From Bactericera cockerelli (Eukaryota > Arthropoda > Insecta > Hemiptera > Triozidae), in contig CM044956.1 of NCBI GenBank assembly GCA_024516035.1, forward strand, positions 26,013,101-26,077,100: a stretch of 64,000 nt of DNA, written 5' to 3'. Position 1 is the first letter of the stretch, and each line of letters opens with the position of its first letter. A program made the translations under genes and the position numbers. The notes beneath the pieces were generated by a model. That model made no database searches. It saw only the letters and a list, made by a program, of their open reading frames with translations, and had not been told where the DNA came from. Below are positions 43,458 through 54,844 of this stretch, in pieces.

Positions 43458-46400
43458 GTAAGTTTGCCCACACATTGTGTAATTCTTGCAGTTAAGGATC
43501 CTTGCAGCCTTTGCTCATAATCAATTAATATGGTTGGTTCATCAATAGGTAGTGTATTTCTATAACACATACACGACCGGTTGTCCCATTGGTGGGACAA
43601 GTGAGAATGTATGGAATGGACTGATTGTACTACTGGTGGGACAAGTGACCGTCCTAACTTCAAACCTGCTTGTCCCTCCAGTGGGACAACTAATCTTATG
43701 TTTCATTATAGAAATACTCTCTATAGACTTGTATTATTTTACTCTCCAAGTGGAATTTTGAAATACTTTTTTGTAACAATTTTATAGAGGTTTATTAGAA
43801 GGCTTTTTTGTGATATCTTCTACCTGTTTTCTCCTCACTTTCTCCTTCTTTTCTCTATTGTTGTACACCTATATCTGTGCATATAATTTCACAAAGATAA
43901 AAGCATAAATACCATGATCCAATAAAAAGTGTATTTTTGAAAATTACTTTATGAAGAAAAAAAATCTGATACTTTTATGAAGAAGAAAAAATTAAGTAGA
44001 TGCCTATGAATTTAGAAAAAAATGTTAATAGTCGTCTTAAATTTTGAATGAAATTGGGTTTCCAATATTTTATATGTGCATAGTAACATAATGCATTGAT
44101 CTTGTTTTTCACATATCTAGATACTTGAAAATTACTTTCAAATACTCATTTAGTATACCAATATCTTTTCTAATGTTGTTGATCTTCTTCTCCAATCTTG
44201 CTTTTCATGGTGGCTCTTGAGTTTTAAAATTGACTTTACACTGTCTTGGCATGTTAACTTCAATTGTAATGTTCAATATAGTACATACTGTAAGAGCCGC
44301 ACAGAACAGCATATTGTGAGTTTCAGTTCATTGAAATTCATCTTTATGTATTCATTCACATTATGAAGCACTTTTTGTGAGTGTTTATTGTATGGAATTT
44401 TTGGAACATTTGGTTTATATTTAGGTTTAACTTTTTCATATTTTTTTCTTAAATGCATCATAGTTGAATTTTATCTCATTGTCCAAATTTTGATCATTAG
44501 TTCTACTGTCATTTTTGTCAACATTGGTAACATCATTATGGATTTCATTCAATTTAGATACAATGTTGATATTGACTTTCTACCTCTATAGGACCATGAG
44601 GTACAAATGAGGGCTCTAGTATAAAAACCGGCTCTCTCCACTTTTTCTAATTTTGCAGGATGGGCAAAAAACATATTGAACAATTTATCAAGGGTGGTGC
44701 GGAAGAGAATGCTGTTGGCGGCATTAGCACCGCCATTGATCAAGTTTTGTTTTGTTAATTTTAATTTCTATGTATGTATATCGGCCATTCCATATGTCGC
44801 GGACACTACATTTTTACTCTTCAAAACAAATTTGTGGAACAATAAAAAGAGATAGAATTTTTTTTTTGCTCATATGATTTCTTTATTTTTATAGTTTATA
44901 AACTAGTTGTAGGTTTTTTCTCAAAGATTCCTGGATTAGCTGTTATTCCACTTTTTGTTGCCGTTGCGGACACTACCTTACTCTTTGATTTTTTTGAGAA
45001 CCTTATAATTAAATGTAAAGTTCAGTCCCTATGGAAAAAATACCTTCAAAGTGCCATATTTTTTTTAAAGAGGAAAATATTTACTTTAAAATAATGTATT
45101 GTTCATTTTTTTATGTAGAGTAATTTTTGAGTTTTGCATTTCCAAAAATTATGTGTCATGTTGCGGACACTACATCGCGGACTCTACAAAAAGTTCTATA
45201 GTAATTATCTTCACTCTTATGCAGTTATTTGATGGAAACACATGAACTAGAGGTACTCTAAAGCAATAAAAACAAAATGAGAAATGTTAGTACAAAAAAT
45301 ATTTATTACTTTATTAGAAAAAATGAACAGTTTGAGATCGATTAGGTACATACTAAGTACTTGTATATATAAAAAAAAACTTTGGGATAGGAGTCGTAAT
45401 TAAAGTAAAATAAATTTTCTCACTTGAATCTTTTAAAATGAAACATGAAAAGTAACAAAATTAAACATGAATACCTAATTATGGGTAAAAAATGTTAACT
45501 AGACAGGTATACCTACTTGTGAATTGTGACATATAGGTAGTTATGCCCTACATATTGCTTAGAATTTGTAGAATATTCTACCCCCCTTCTTAATCATGTC
45601 AGGAGCAGGTAATAATACTCTTATCACTTGATCAAATGAGACATAGTTCTCATCTGTGGCATCGGCAATGTAAAGATTATTAGCTTTCATTAAAAACATA
45701 ACTTTAAGTTCGCCTTCTGACAAATTGCATGAAATTCTTCAATTCTAGTTTTAGATTGTTGATTGATGAATAGATCGTACTGAATAATAAAACAACACAT
45801 CTACTACATATTTAGTAGTAGGTTGACTTATACTCTTCAAACTGGCAAATACAGGATGTATGGACACTACATATACTATAGTAGTGTCCGTAACAGTAGT
45901 GTCCGCAACACTAAAAAAACCTATGAAGAGAATAATGAAAAAAACAAGAAAATGTATTTCACTCACCTGAAACCTTTGGTTTTACTTTAGCCGAAATGGT
46001 TTATCAAAATTTATTTCACTGCTTTTTTAACCTAAAGAAAACTATAAATTTTGTAACGGACACTACATCAACTTTTCAAATTTTCATCCTTCAATTTCAT
46101 GAAAACAGTTTACTTCTAAGAAAAAAATCTGAAAAGGATAATAAATTGAAAGCATGTTTATTTTGAGGTTATAACAGCTGTTTATGTCCCATCCATAAAA
46201 ACAGCTCATTTGACTTCTCCAAATTAGCTCCAGAATGCCAACCAAAAATTTTCTTTTCCGACCTCTCAAAAAGTTACTGAATTTTTGTTAAAAAAATAAA
46301 AAAATCGAAAAATCAAAACGGATTTATTAATTATAAAATATTTACTATCTTCTGACAGCAATTAGGATACACAGTCATAACATTTATTTTTCACTTTTGA

Positions 46401-48620
46401 ATTCCTCTTTTTCGTGGAATGGCCGATATATTCTATGTTATTTGTAAATAAAACTTGATCCAACATGTTTAATAATAATAACCCTTTAATCAATTTATTT
46501 GATTGTGGAGAGAGAACAGTTTGAAAATGAACGCATATTTTACAACAAAATTACTATGGGATAGAGTAGGTTTTGAGATGTAATGTTTTTTTCAGTCTAT
46601 GCGACTTTAAAAAGAGATTCCAGGGGTACCACAACCTCATTTTCAATTTTTTTGGAGAGAGCCGGTTTTGATACTAGAGCCCTCAAATATGTACCTTGAC
46701 TAGCTGTCTCTGTGGGACCGTATGGTACACATTTGTACCTTGTTTTGAACTCTACTTTGAAGGCCCATAAGGTACTGAAGCTAGAATTCAAACCTAGAAC
46801 TAAGAGAGGGAGCTTGACATGGCACACATGTGTACCCTAGCATTTAATTTTTACATAACTTACTCTTGAGGAACTAATCCGTAGCTTGAAAAAAAAACAA
46901 GATACTTATCTGGTACTTGCAAGACAGTGAAATTATTGAAAAAGTTCTTGGTCCAATGGTCAAAATAATGAAAAATTGGCCTGGTCGTTAACCTGTTAAC
47001 CCTAAAATGTGTTGACTAATAATTCTCCTCTGTAAATTTCATGAAAATCTGTCAAAAATGCATACATTCTTGTCAAACACATTAAGCAGATATCTATCTT
47101 GGTCAGAAACTACAATTTTTTTGAGCTATAGAACTAATTTGGGAAAGTTTCACATTTTTGTGGATTTTCTTGGCCTAAAACTTTCAAAATTTAATTTGAT
47201 TCCAGATACAAAATCTACTTCAACAGATGCAAGACAAGTTTCAGACCATGTCAGATCAAGTGATAACAAGAAATATCCTTTATTATCATCCAATATTCTT
47301 TGCTCAATTTAATGTAAAAGAATCAACAAGCCAAAATCTGTACACCCTATTATGCTTTCTGAAACAAGTCACAAACAAGTTCTGTCACAAACAGTTTAGT
47401 TGAAACATTTTTGAAAACACTAACAAGTAGGTATGTTATATGGTAACTTAAATTTAAAATATGACTTGGCTTTTGCATTCTCAAATCTAGGCAATATGCA
47501 TATTATTGGACAGAACAATATCTGTTCATAGGTTATGCCTAATAGTTCATTTTATAATATACTAGCTTAATCCAGGCACTTTGTCGCTGTTGAGGTTATT
47601 GCCCATGGCTGTTTGAATAATTATTGGACCAGAAAATCCCAATATCTTAAAAAATGTAATAGATATTTTAATTTTAATAATTTACAAGGTAGTTTGACGG
47701 TGATTTAGGTGGGGTCAACACTGATGAAAATTTCAATATCTGTTACCGTTTGGGCTGTGGTATTGTAAACAGACATAGTCAGCCAGTGAGTTGTAAAAAC
47801 CTAAACCAGTCAACACAGGGCGAGTGAGTTAGGGCGCAGTGCTCTAGGCATTGCACGCAGTCACCTGGGTTTGATCCAAAGCGGGGCAAGAATTTTTTCT
47901 GCTCTGTACTTGGATATTCGGGGTCCAGGAAAAATGTGTAGCTGCTTTGATGTGAAGCAGTGACCAGTGGCGGAATCATAGGCAAACAAAATATGCAACT
48001 TGAGAAAACTGAAATGTTGAAGCAACACATTCAACACCGGTGGGGACGCAGCTTAAGATTTGATGGGCGACACATTTTTTTATGTTTTTCGACCTAAATG
48101 ACATTTTTTCTCGAAATTTGTCGCGACGACCTATCAAGTCGAAGCGAGAAAGTTTTAGGCAAGGATTTGAGCTTTCAATTGATATATCGATCGCGAATTT
48201 CTGCTCTGCCGTTCTTGAGCTACGTCAGGTAAGGTAAAAAAAATGGATGGGTAACACGTAAAATATTCACGTTTTTTTTTACCTAAATGACATTTTAGTG
48301 ACGACCTATCAACTCAGAGCAAGAAAGTTTTAGGCAAGGGTCTGACACATTCTCTGTGCGTGTGTGTGGTTTGTATGTGCGTGTGTTTTCCCAAAGTTTC
48401 ATAAACTCTCAATTTTTCATAAACTTCCAACCTTTTTCTGTATGAAACTACATGTTGAGTGGTCTATAAACATGTTAAATAGTTGGGGATTGATTAATCA
48501 TATTACATTTATCCTTAACATACTTGTGCACTAGATGAAATGGGCAATCGCATTGATGAGCTGGAGAGAAACATAGCAGATCTCATGACTCAGGCTGGTG
48601 TCGAGGGTCCTGACAAGTGA
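43353..48620 (+). CDS. HSBP1: Heat shock factor binding protein 1, complete, 3 exons
   Basis: Small nuclear coiled-coil protein that binds the trimerisation domain of heat shock factor 1 and damps the heat shock response. Exons 43353-43457, 47206-47272 and 48532-48620 give 86 codons of protein. The N-terminus is acidic and variable, then [29 protein letters not shown], and [20 protein letters not shown] near the stop, matching HSBP1 almost throughout, with heptad repeats over about residues 36-80. Intron 1 is GT-AG. Intron 2 only works as an AT-AC U12-type intron: ATATCCTTT at the 5' end, ATCCTTAAC branch site, AC at the 3' end. Intron 1 contains a 2.1-kb inverted-repeat element; intron 2 holds a SINE and a Helitron-like fragment. 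Identity is near certain. Confidence 0.95.
43555..43700. repeat. Short inverted repeats with GTGGGACAAGTGA
   Basis: TTGTCCCATTGGTGGGACAA, CTGGTGGGACAAGTGAC and TTGTCCCTCCAGTGGGACAA lie in a 130-bp block, apparently a small palindromic repeat in HSBP1 intron 1. Confidence 0.6.
44600..46696. mobile_element. 2.1-kb inverted-repeat element with a nested element, HSBP1 intron 1
   Basis: Outer arms: GAGGGCTCTAGTATAAAAAC...CCGGCTCTCTCC at the left, mirrored at 46653-46696. Inside, a second pair, TATATCGGCCATTCC (44777-44791), is mirrored at 46416-46430. Between them the motif GCGGACACTAC or a close variant occurs at 44799, 44966, 45163, 45177, 45861 and 46056, and inverted at 45881 and 45896. No transposase ORF. 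Superfamily unknown; TA at the inner ends is compatible with Tc1/mariner. Confidence 0.75.
47206..47272 (+). CDS. HSBP1: HSBP1 exon 2 (ends at a U12-type 5' splice site)
   Basis: Acceptor TTTGATTCCAG. 22 codons plus one base: [18 protein letters not shown] then VITR. No GT donor in the needed phase exists before the frame decays; instead the exon is followed by ATATCCTTT, the minor-spliceosome 5' consensus. Confidence 0.92.
47800..47995 (+). mobile_element. tRNA-derived SINE A in HSBP1 intron 2
   Basis: GAGTTAGGGCGCAGTGCTC head, B box GGGTTTGATCC, then TCTGCTCTGTACTTGGATAT and GTGACCAGTGGCGGAATCAT. Confidence 0.7.
48050..48380 (+). repeat. Helitron-related fragment
   Basis: Two repeats of the block CGACGACCTATCAA / GGTAAAAAAAATGGATGGGT seen in the Helitrons at 20991 and 30344, ending in a short GTGTGTG tract without the 3' hairpin. 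Confidence 0.65.
48532..48620 (+). CDS. HSBP1: HSBP1 exon 3 and stop
   Basis: Starts TA GAT GAA ATG after the terminal AC. It reads [20 protein letters not shown] then AGVEGPDK and TGA at 48618-48620. This is the most conserved part of the HSBP1 coiled coil. Confidence 0.95.
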
Positions 48621-49736
48621 TACTTGAAAACCCGATCTTCCTCATTCCATCAATTATATTTGCCACCCTAATGTCACATTATAAGAATTTATTTGGTTTG
48701 AGATAAAACTTTCTGTCCATAATATTTGTAATAATCCATAGCAGAGTTTGTAATAATTCTGTCCATGATGGTTGTTATAATCCACAGCTTATTGATGACC
48801 TCAGTAACTTCATCGATGAGACAGCAGATTTGTAATGAGAAGGTCCATGGTTCAAGTTATAAGGAGAATTTTTTTTGTAAAGTGAGTTTGATTAATTGTG
48901 ATATATTGAATGAGATTAACACTAATAAGATAACCACAGTTGATGACCAAAAAGAAAACCTGTTAAAAAATGGTATGAAAAGTGCTTTATTTAAGTATTC
49001 TTTAGATTTGCTGGCAGCTTGACAGCATGTCCAAAGTTTAAAATTAGCATACATAACTACTGTCACAAACTCTCCATTGATAGAATTGAAGGGCTTGCTG
49101 AAAAGACGAGCTATCTGCAAAAAAAAAAAACGAAATCGCGTTTTCGACGGATTCGGGATCACAAAAATGTGCTGCTTCATTGGTGAAGATTCACTAGCTC
49201 ACCGATAGTTATAAGTGTACAAAAACGGACCATATGACAGAAAGCTTGACAACGTGACAACTCATTATTGAACCCGACGACGCGACGGGTTCAACTTCAC
49301 ACAAGCACCAAGGTAGCACAAGCTCTAACTTCACATAAGCACCAAGGTAGCATTAACTAAATCCTTGAAAATAAACTTTTACTTTCTCATCATCTCTATT
49401 GTTTGGTACAATATTTCTAAATTATTGTACCTTGATTTTTCCTTTTAACTTAGTATACCAGGTGAGTGTCGGTCTTTCTCTGCTCTTTCATCCTTCTCTT
49501 TCTATTCCAGGACCGTGTGATGCATTGTATGCATTTGTATGCATTGTATAAGAGCTATTAAGATTTTCAAAATGACCATTTTTTAAAAGTTGAGCTTTTT
49601 CACTATCAAATCTGGATGTCCCAAATGAATTTCCACCTTTTTTATTATCAAGCCGCTGAAGCTATTGTTCTAAAATATTTGGGACCGACATTTTTTTAGA
49701 AAGCTATGTTCCTTCTTTTTACCTAGGAATGATTAA
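48621..49736. other. HSBP1 3' flank, no further gene seen
   Basis: Likely HSBP1 3' UTR followed by AT-rich intergenic DNA. ATAAGCACCAAGGTAGCA occurs twice (49298-49350). No supported ORF. Confidence 0.5.
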
Positions 49737-50028
49737 CACGTTCGTTACCAAGCCAATTTTTTCAAGTTTTACGTAGGGACCAGGCGGTAAAGTTGCTGTT
49801 GCATCTTTACCGCCAAAATTTGGTCCCCAGGTTTTTTTTTGCATATTTGGCATCGTATTTGTACAAGAATCGATCCTATATCTGTTCTAATACTAACAAC
49901 CTACCTCCAAAAGGCCATATATGGATGTCCGGTCCCTCGTTAAAATTTTGATTTCAGCCACATGTGTGTTTTCGGTCCCAAAGAAAAACACAAAAACATC
50001 CACATATGGCCGTTCGGTAACGAACGTG
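49737..50028. mobile_element. piggyBac-type MITE (292 bp), TTAA-flanked
   Basis: TIR CACGTTCGTTACC...GGTAACGAACGTG between TTAA at 49733-49736 and 50029-50032. No ORF. Confidence 0.88.
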
Positions 50029-50329
50029 TTAAATAAAAGAGATGGATATTAAGGCTTTGTTGTGAAATTCTTTGTTAAGGAGGTTATGAAACCTTCAAAA
50101 ATATGAAAAAAATTGAAATCGGAGCAAAAAGATATTTTTTTCACAAAAACGAACACAATACTTCTGATTTCTAATAATAGAAATTTCTCGGAAGTAATAT
50201 GTGGAATGTAAGTTAATTTAATATTCTTGCACTTTTTTCCAGCTTATTAACTTCTGTAATAATTCCTAATGTATGAAGCTACGTTTTCGAACAAAAAGTA
50301 ATATCTACCAAAAACGAAAGGAAGAACGC

Positions 50330-50960
50330 CTACTAATATTTTAAAATAATGAGTAATAAAGCTAAATAAACGATATCAAAATGAGAACACCTTTACCCCC
50401 TCGCTTTCTTTTTCTCTGCACTATACTATCTGCAGTTTTTCCTTTTATACTATTTTTCTTTATCCTTGATAGGTGTTATTCCAAACTCTTTAATTTCTCT
50501 TTAACACCCGAGTATATCACAAATCCACCAATCACTGATTCGCCAATCACCCTCGAATCTCGAGGGTTCGCGAATTCGGAAATTGCGATGTTCTTTTGTT
50601 TACATTTTACATTTTGAATGTTGATATTTCTGAAAGCATTTTGAGCGTTTCTTGTGTCGTCCCCATGGTCATTTCATAAGTTTCACATTGATCAATATGA
50701 AACGTTGGGTGGAAGAGCTCAAGCAATTTGAGAATCCTGCCATTAAAGCCTAAAAAAAAAAATCAATGATCATTTTGTGTGACCTGGGTTCAATTCCCAG
50801 CAGAGCAAGATTTTCTGCTCTCTGTCCGCTAATACCTTATGAGTAACAATGCTGCTTCAATGTGACGAGGGATGGAATTATGGTCAAAATAAAATATTGG
50901 GACAGATGGCGATCTGGGTTCAATTACCAGCAGGGCAGGAATTTTTCTGCCCTCTGTCCC
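50330..50960. repeat. Foldback-MITE arm and SINE A fragments
   Basis: 50330-50505 is one arm of the 3026/22345 family (ATCAAAATGAGAACACCTTT). 50775-50840 and 50920-50960 carry GGGTTCAATTCCCAGC and GGGTTCAATTACCAGC, B-box-bearing SINE A pieces. The ORF 50381-50617 is repeat-derived. Confidence 0.6.
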
Positions 50961-51211
50961 CTGTATCCCCATCACCTTTTCATTAATGTTGTGCACTAGA
51001 ATTGTATACTACTGTGTCAAATAAGTAGTGGGACTGCATCGATGTAAACGCGTCTATATATATTTTGATGTCTTTTCTTTTTTTAGAGGGTTGGCAACAC
51101 TATTTTCAATCTGTAACTGAATTTTTGGCAGGTGTAACGGTTTTTCCGCTTACAATCGTCAGTCACGTGTCGCAAGTCAAAACCGTCTCACAATTTTTTT
51201 ATTTTGCAAAA

Positions 51212-51460
51212 ATGGACAAAACTGTTGAACAACGCGTATGTTTGGAATTTTGTTTTTTAAACGGAATTACTTGTTCTAATGCTTATGAAATGTTACTAAA
51301 AGCATACGGATATGACACATTGTCAAGAACTAGTGTTATTCGTTGGTATAAGGGCTTCAAAGATGACAGAGAAGTGGTTGATGACCTACCTCGTCCTGGA
51401 AGACCTTCTTCTGTTTGTACAGACGATACAGTCGAAAAAGTTAAAGAAATGGTTCGTTAA
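51212..51460 (+). pseudogene. mariner-type transposase, N-terminal HTH fragment
   Basis: ATG at 51212, MDKTVEQRVCLEFCF, then TSVIRWYKGFKDDRE and LPRPGRPSS linker, stop at 51460. Only the HTH and linker remain; the catalytic DDD region was lost where the foldback arm at 51453 starts. Confidence 0.85.
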
Positions 51461-52513
51461 GGAGTTATAACCAAATCCCTGTTTTTCCCATAGGTCTAGA
51501 GTTCACTTGGATCGATGCACTTTTCCAAAGAAATGATAGCCAGTAGGTGAGTCTTGACTTCGTGTATGGATAGTCATGCATATTTCCCTTCAAATACCGT
51601 TGGTTGCATCGAAAAATATTAAAAAATTAGAGAGATATTTAATCATAAGTTCAATATTTTTTCAAAAATTCGATTTTTCCCTTTCGTGAATTTAGAATAC
51701 ATACTTATACTGTTGCAATTCAGCGTATCACTAGTTAAAAGAAATACCCTATTATGTTTTGTTTTAGAATAGTGAAAGCTCATTTATATTAGTTTAAAGA
51801 TGAACTTTTATGGTACAAATGCATAGATCAGGAAGCTTTTATTTTTCATCAATTTTAATTTCTAAAAGGAGCTGAAATAATAAATATCAGGAAAATTATT
51901 TTTGGAGGTCGCGTTGTTTCACAATTACACCAGTAACTGATAATCAATTAGCGGACCTGTAATCTGGGGGTCGAAAGTTCATGTACTATCTATCTTAAAC
52001 ACAGATTTCATAAAAATAAAATGAGTAGGTATAATTGTGTTATCAACAAAAGGAAACCTATCATTGATCGGCTTGTGACGCTTTATTCCGATGAATTTTT
52101 CTTGACTTTTGCATGGAAAACGTATTGAATTCGAAACTTCTAGCCGTTAACCAGAACAAGTAAGTAGGTCAATGGACCTACTGGCAGTCACCCAGTTGAA
52201 CACACAAAATTAAATTCCTTCAAGATCAAAAATTTAAATAACTCCTGTCTTGTTTGTGAGAATTCTGAGAAATCTGGAATGATCAGAACCTTATATGATG
52301 TTAGGTACTTATCATGAACCTCTAATTTTCAATCAAGAATATAAAATTCACTAACCAGGTAACAGTACCTCTCAAAATAAGAACTTCCCACGAGTCAACA
52401 AAATCAACAATAAATTGTTGCAATGACCTTTATTCGAGTTACACCCTGGAACTCGAATAAACGACCTGCAACCATGTCTAGAGCCTCCGAGGTAAGTTAA
52501 GATCAAATATTAA

Positions 52514-52671
52514 CACATTGTGTACGGCGTCATACATATTTGTATGACTGTCACACCGCAGAATAGACGGCGTCATTCATATTTGTATGACACGGCTGTC
52601 ATACTAAAATGAATCCCTAGAGGCTCCGTCCCTAGAGCTAATTTGCATTTTTATCCCCCGTACACAATGTG
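52514..52671. mobile_element. piggyBac-type MITE (158 bp), TTAA-flanked
   Basis: TIR CACATTGTGTACGG...CCGTACACAATGTG between TTAA at 52510-52513 and 52672-52675. It contains a direct repeat of CATATTTGTATGAC. Confidence 0.88.
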
Positions 52672-52759
52672 TTAAAAGAGATCGGTCTTTGGATAGTTCA
52701 TTAGAAAAATCCACTCCTCAATCCACTAGTACTGGAATATCTCTCTTTCATCTCGAATC

Positions 52760-52815
52760 TCTTAAATCTCTTTTCTTTCTTTCTTTCTCTCTATCTCTCT
52801 CTCTCTCTCTCTCCC
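52760..52815. repeat. (CTTT)n/(CT)n microsatellite
   Basis: TTTCTTTCTTTCTCTCTATC followed by CT repeats. Confidence 0.9.
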
Positions 52816-52831
52816 TCCTACTTTATCAATC

Positions 52832-53040
52832 TAGTAGTCACCGTGGCCATGTGGGTTAACGCATTAGGCAGTAAACATTGGACACTCGCTGACTTCGGTT
52901 CGATCCCCACAGCTACTGCTCTGCACTTGGATGTTCCGTGGGGGTACGGTGTTTCAGGGTCCTCGTGAGGAAAAATGAGAGATGCTGTAATGAAAGCAGC
53001 AACCAGTGGTGAAATTACGAACACAGAATACACGAGGTGA
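52832..53040 (+). mobile_element. tRNA-derived SINE A
   Basis: A-box-like TGGCCATGTGGG, B box GGTTCGATCCCC, then CTCGTGAGGAAAAATGAGAG and GCAACCAGTGGTGAAATTAC. Confidence 0.75.
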
Positions 53041-53744
53041 GAGAGTCCTGAAACTCTGCACTAACCACAAATATTGTGATGTACATATTTTTATTTTATT
53101 TTTACATGTTATATTAAAAATATTATTTTGTGTTTATCACAATCATGATATCAAAAAATATAGCAAATAAATGTGCCAAAAATTAACCTTGGGTAGGACT
53201 CGAACATCCAACCTACAGGTTTAAATCAACTGCCTTATTAATCTAACTACTTGATTTGATTGATGTAGTTGCTCAGTAGTACTATTTATACTCGGAAAAT
53301 TTTCATTTATTACTTGCAGTGGACACAAAAATGGTCACACAGACCGCTTCAGACATCGAGTGTACTTCAAAATGCAATAGCGCCCAGATTCAAAATTTGA
53401 ACGATGTGTTTCTCTCCTTCTGGTGCCGTTTAATAGGTCGTATCGTATCTCATCCGTCCAATCACGAGGAAGTATTGTGTCCATAATTGGCAGTGTTTTT
53501 TTCGATGCAACCAACGGTATTTGAAGGGAAATATGCATGACTATCCATACACTAAGTCAAAACTCACCTACTGGCTATCATTTCTTTGGAAAAGTGCATC
53601 GATCCAAGTGACCTGTAGGAAAAACAGGCCATAACTCCTTAACGAAACAAAATGTCCCACTGCAAGTTTCGCTTAAAGCTTAAATGATAGTCCATGGTGG
53701 GCTGAACCTACCCTCAAAATATTTGCATCTGTATACGGGACACC

Positions 53745-53873
53745 CTGTATAGAAAAAAATCATGTTTAAAAGCGCATAATTAGGTCATATATCCCTGGAT
53801 TTTTTTATTTTTCAAAAACTCCATCAGGGGCCGACTAATTTGTGGTGTCCAACATTGGTTGGACACCCTGTAC
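53745..53873. repeat. Small MITE with ACACCCTGTA ends
   Basis: Between GGGACACCCTGTA and TTGGACACCCTGTA. Third copy of the 16020 family. Confidence 0.65.
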
Positions 53874-54047
53874 ATACAAGGTGAACCAATCACAAGGAAG
53901 TGTAGTGTCCATAATTGGCAGTGTATTTTTTATGTTTATTTGGATTCAACGTTACTTTTAACTAGATGGTCATATCACGACGGAGGTATTACTAAACATT
54001 CGCATGGCAAATTACCTAGTCACTCAAATTATACTCACCCAGCCTGA

Positions 54048-54310
54048 GTAGGGTTGGGAATAGCCAGCAGAACATACACTCCCACAATGCCACGATGACC
54101 ATGGATGGATTCGAAACCAGAACGGTCAATAATCCTGATATCGTGACAATGGATGTGCTGGCTATTCAGGCTGGGTATCTGGGTACAAGTCTCTGCTCCA
54201 GTTTCAAATGTTTCAAAATGTCTTGTCTTGCAGAAGACACAGAATCTCCTTTTGGATATACTATGTCCAGTATGTCCACCCTGCTTGTTGATATGGAAAT
54301 AGTAGTCTAA
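54048..54310 (-). CDS. Possible exon of unknown gene
   Basis: Minus-strand frame ending IHGHRGIVGVYVLLAIPNPT-QAG at a strong donor, GCTGG/GTGAGT (54047-54048). The upstream acceptor is unclear. The ending has a loose pattern in common with the IPHDG exons at 54414-54844 and 55842-56052. No homology recognised. Could be chance. Confidence 0.3.
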
Positions 54311-54413
54311 AGTCATAAGTAGGCTGCAACTACTTCTAACAAAATCAGAGATTTTACTAGGCCCTGAAGAAATTTCACAACGCACTGATGGAGATTTATC
54401 GTTTGGTGCTTTT

Positions 54414-54844
54414 TTAAACTGTACTTGTACTAACTTTTACAGATTTGACTGACTCGGGGGACAAAGTAACTATTTTACCTTCATCTGTTAATTTTTCTTT
54501 GTGAATTAATTCAGTGCTTGAAACGCCTTCTGAATTTATACTTGAGTCTTCAGCCATAAGATTCTTAAACCACCATCACTGACTAAACTGCTGATGTGGC
54601 CTTCATTGAGTGATTCTTTTGCAGTTCCCACTTTGTACTCATCAATTTTAGAAACTTCTTCTTTGGAGTCCCCGATATCTTCTCCTTGTATAGCTTTCAA
54701 TTCCTCTTGAGTGTGTGCCACGCTATGTATGATGGAATCCTCCGAGACATAGGCAGCTCTGACTACTCCGTCGTGAGGCACAGGTGGCTCTGTGGTGTCG
54801 TAGACTTCGGTCATGTGGTGGAGGATTTCCTCTTCGTTGAGAAC
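54414..54844 (-). CDS. Unrecognised exon with PHDG motif and one frameshift
   Basis: Acceptor TTTCCAACACAG/GTT (phase 0). It reads VLNEEEILHHMTEVYDT, then VPHDGVVRAAYVSEDS, then an acidic stretch to LVSDGG. There the frame ends in a nearby stop (54536), but a -1 shift near 54565 opens another frame: NLMAEDSSINSEGVSSTEL to a TAA at 54414. One lost base would explain both halves. It may be a real break, an assembly error, or an exon that stops at 54536. The motif region is shared with 55842-56052. Function unknown. Confidence 0.5.

Larger units (their letters stand above)
47273..48531 (+). other. HSBP1: U12-type AT-AC intron of HSBP1
   Basis: The 5' end is ATATCCTTT (47273-47281). A branch-site-like TATCCTTAAC lies at 48510-48519, with its branch adenosine about 13 nt before the terminal AC at 48530-48531, inside the usual 8-20 nt window of U12 introns. 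Splicing at these points restores TCRIDEMGNR-type reading, with I-D split across the junction (A/TA GAT). Confidence 0.9.
51453..53650. mobile_element. Foldback arms around a 1.9-kb interior
   Basis: 51453-51605 is mirrored by 53505-53650 (CAAAGAAATGATAGCCAGTA; ACCGTTGGTTGCATCGAAAA). The same end sequence occurs at 32995-33045. The interior contains a TTAA MITE, a SINE A and AT-rich DNA. 51606-52500 holds nothing recognised. Confidence 0.7.

Noticed and set aside
47206..47320. HSBP1 exon 2 as a decayed duplicate without donor
   Set aside because: At first the exon seemed to lose its 3' end (no GT). Recognising ATATCCTTT plus the branch site and terminal AC before exon 3 restores a perfect protein, so the exon is intact.
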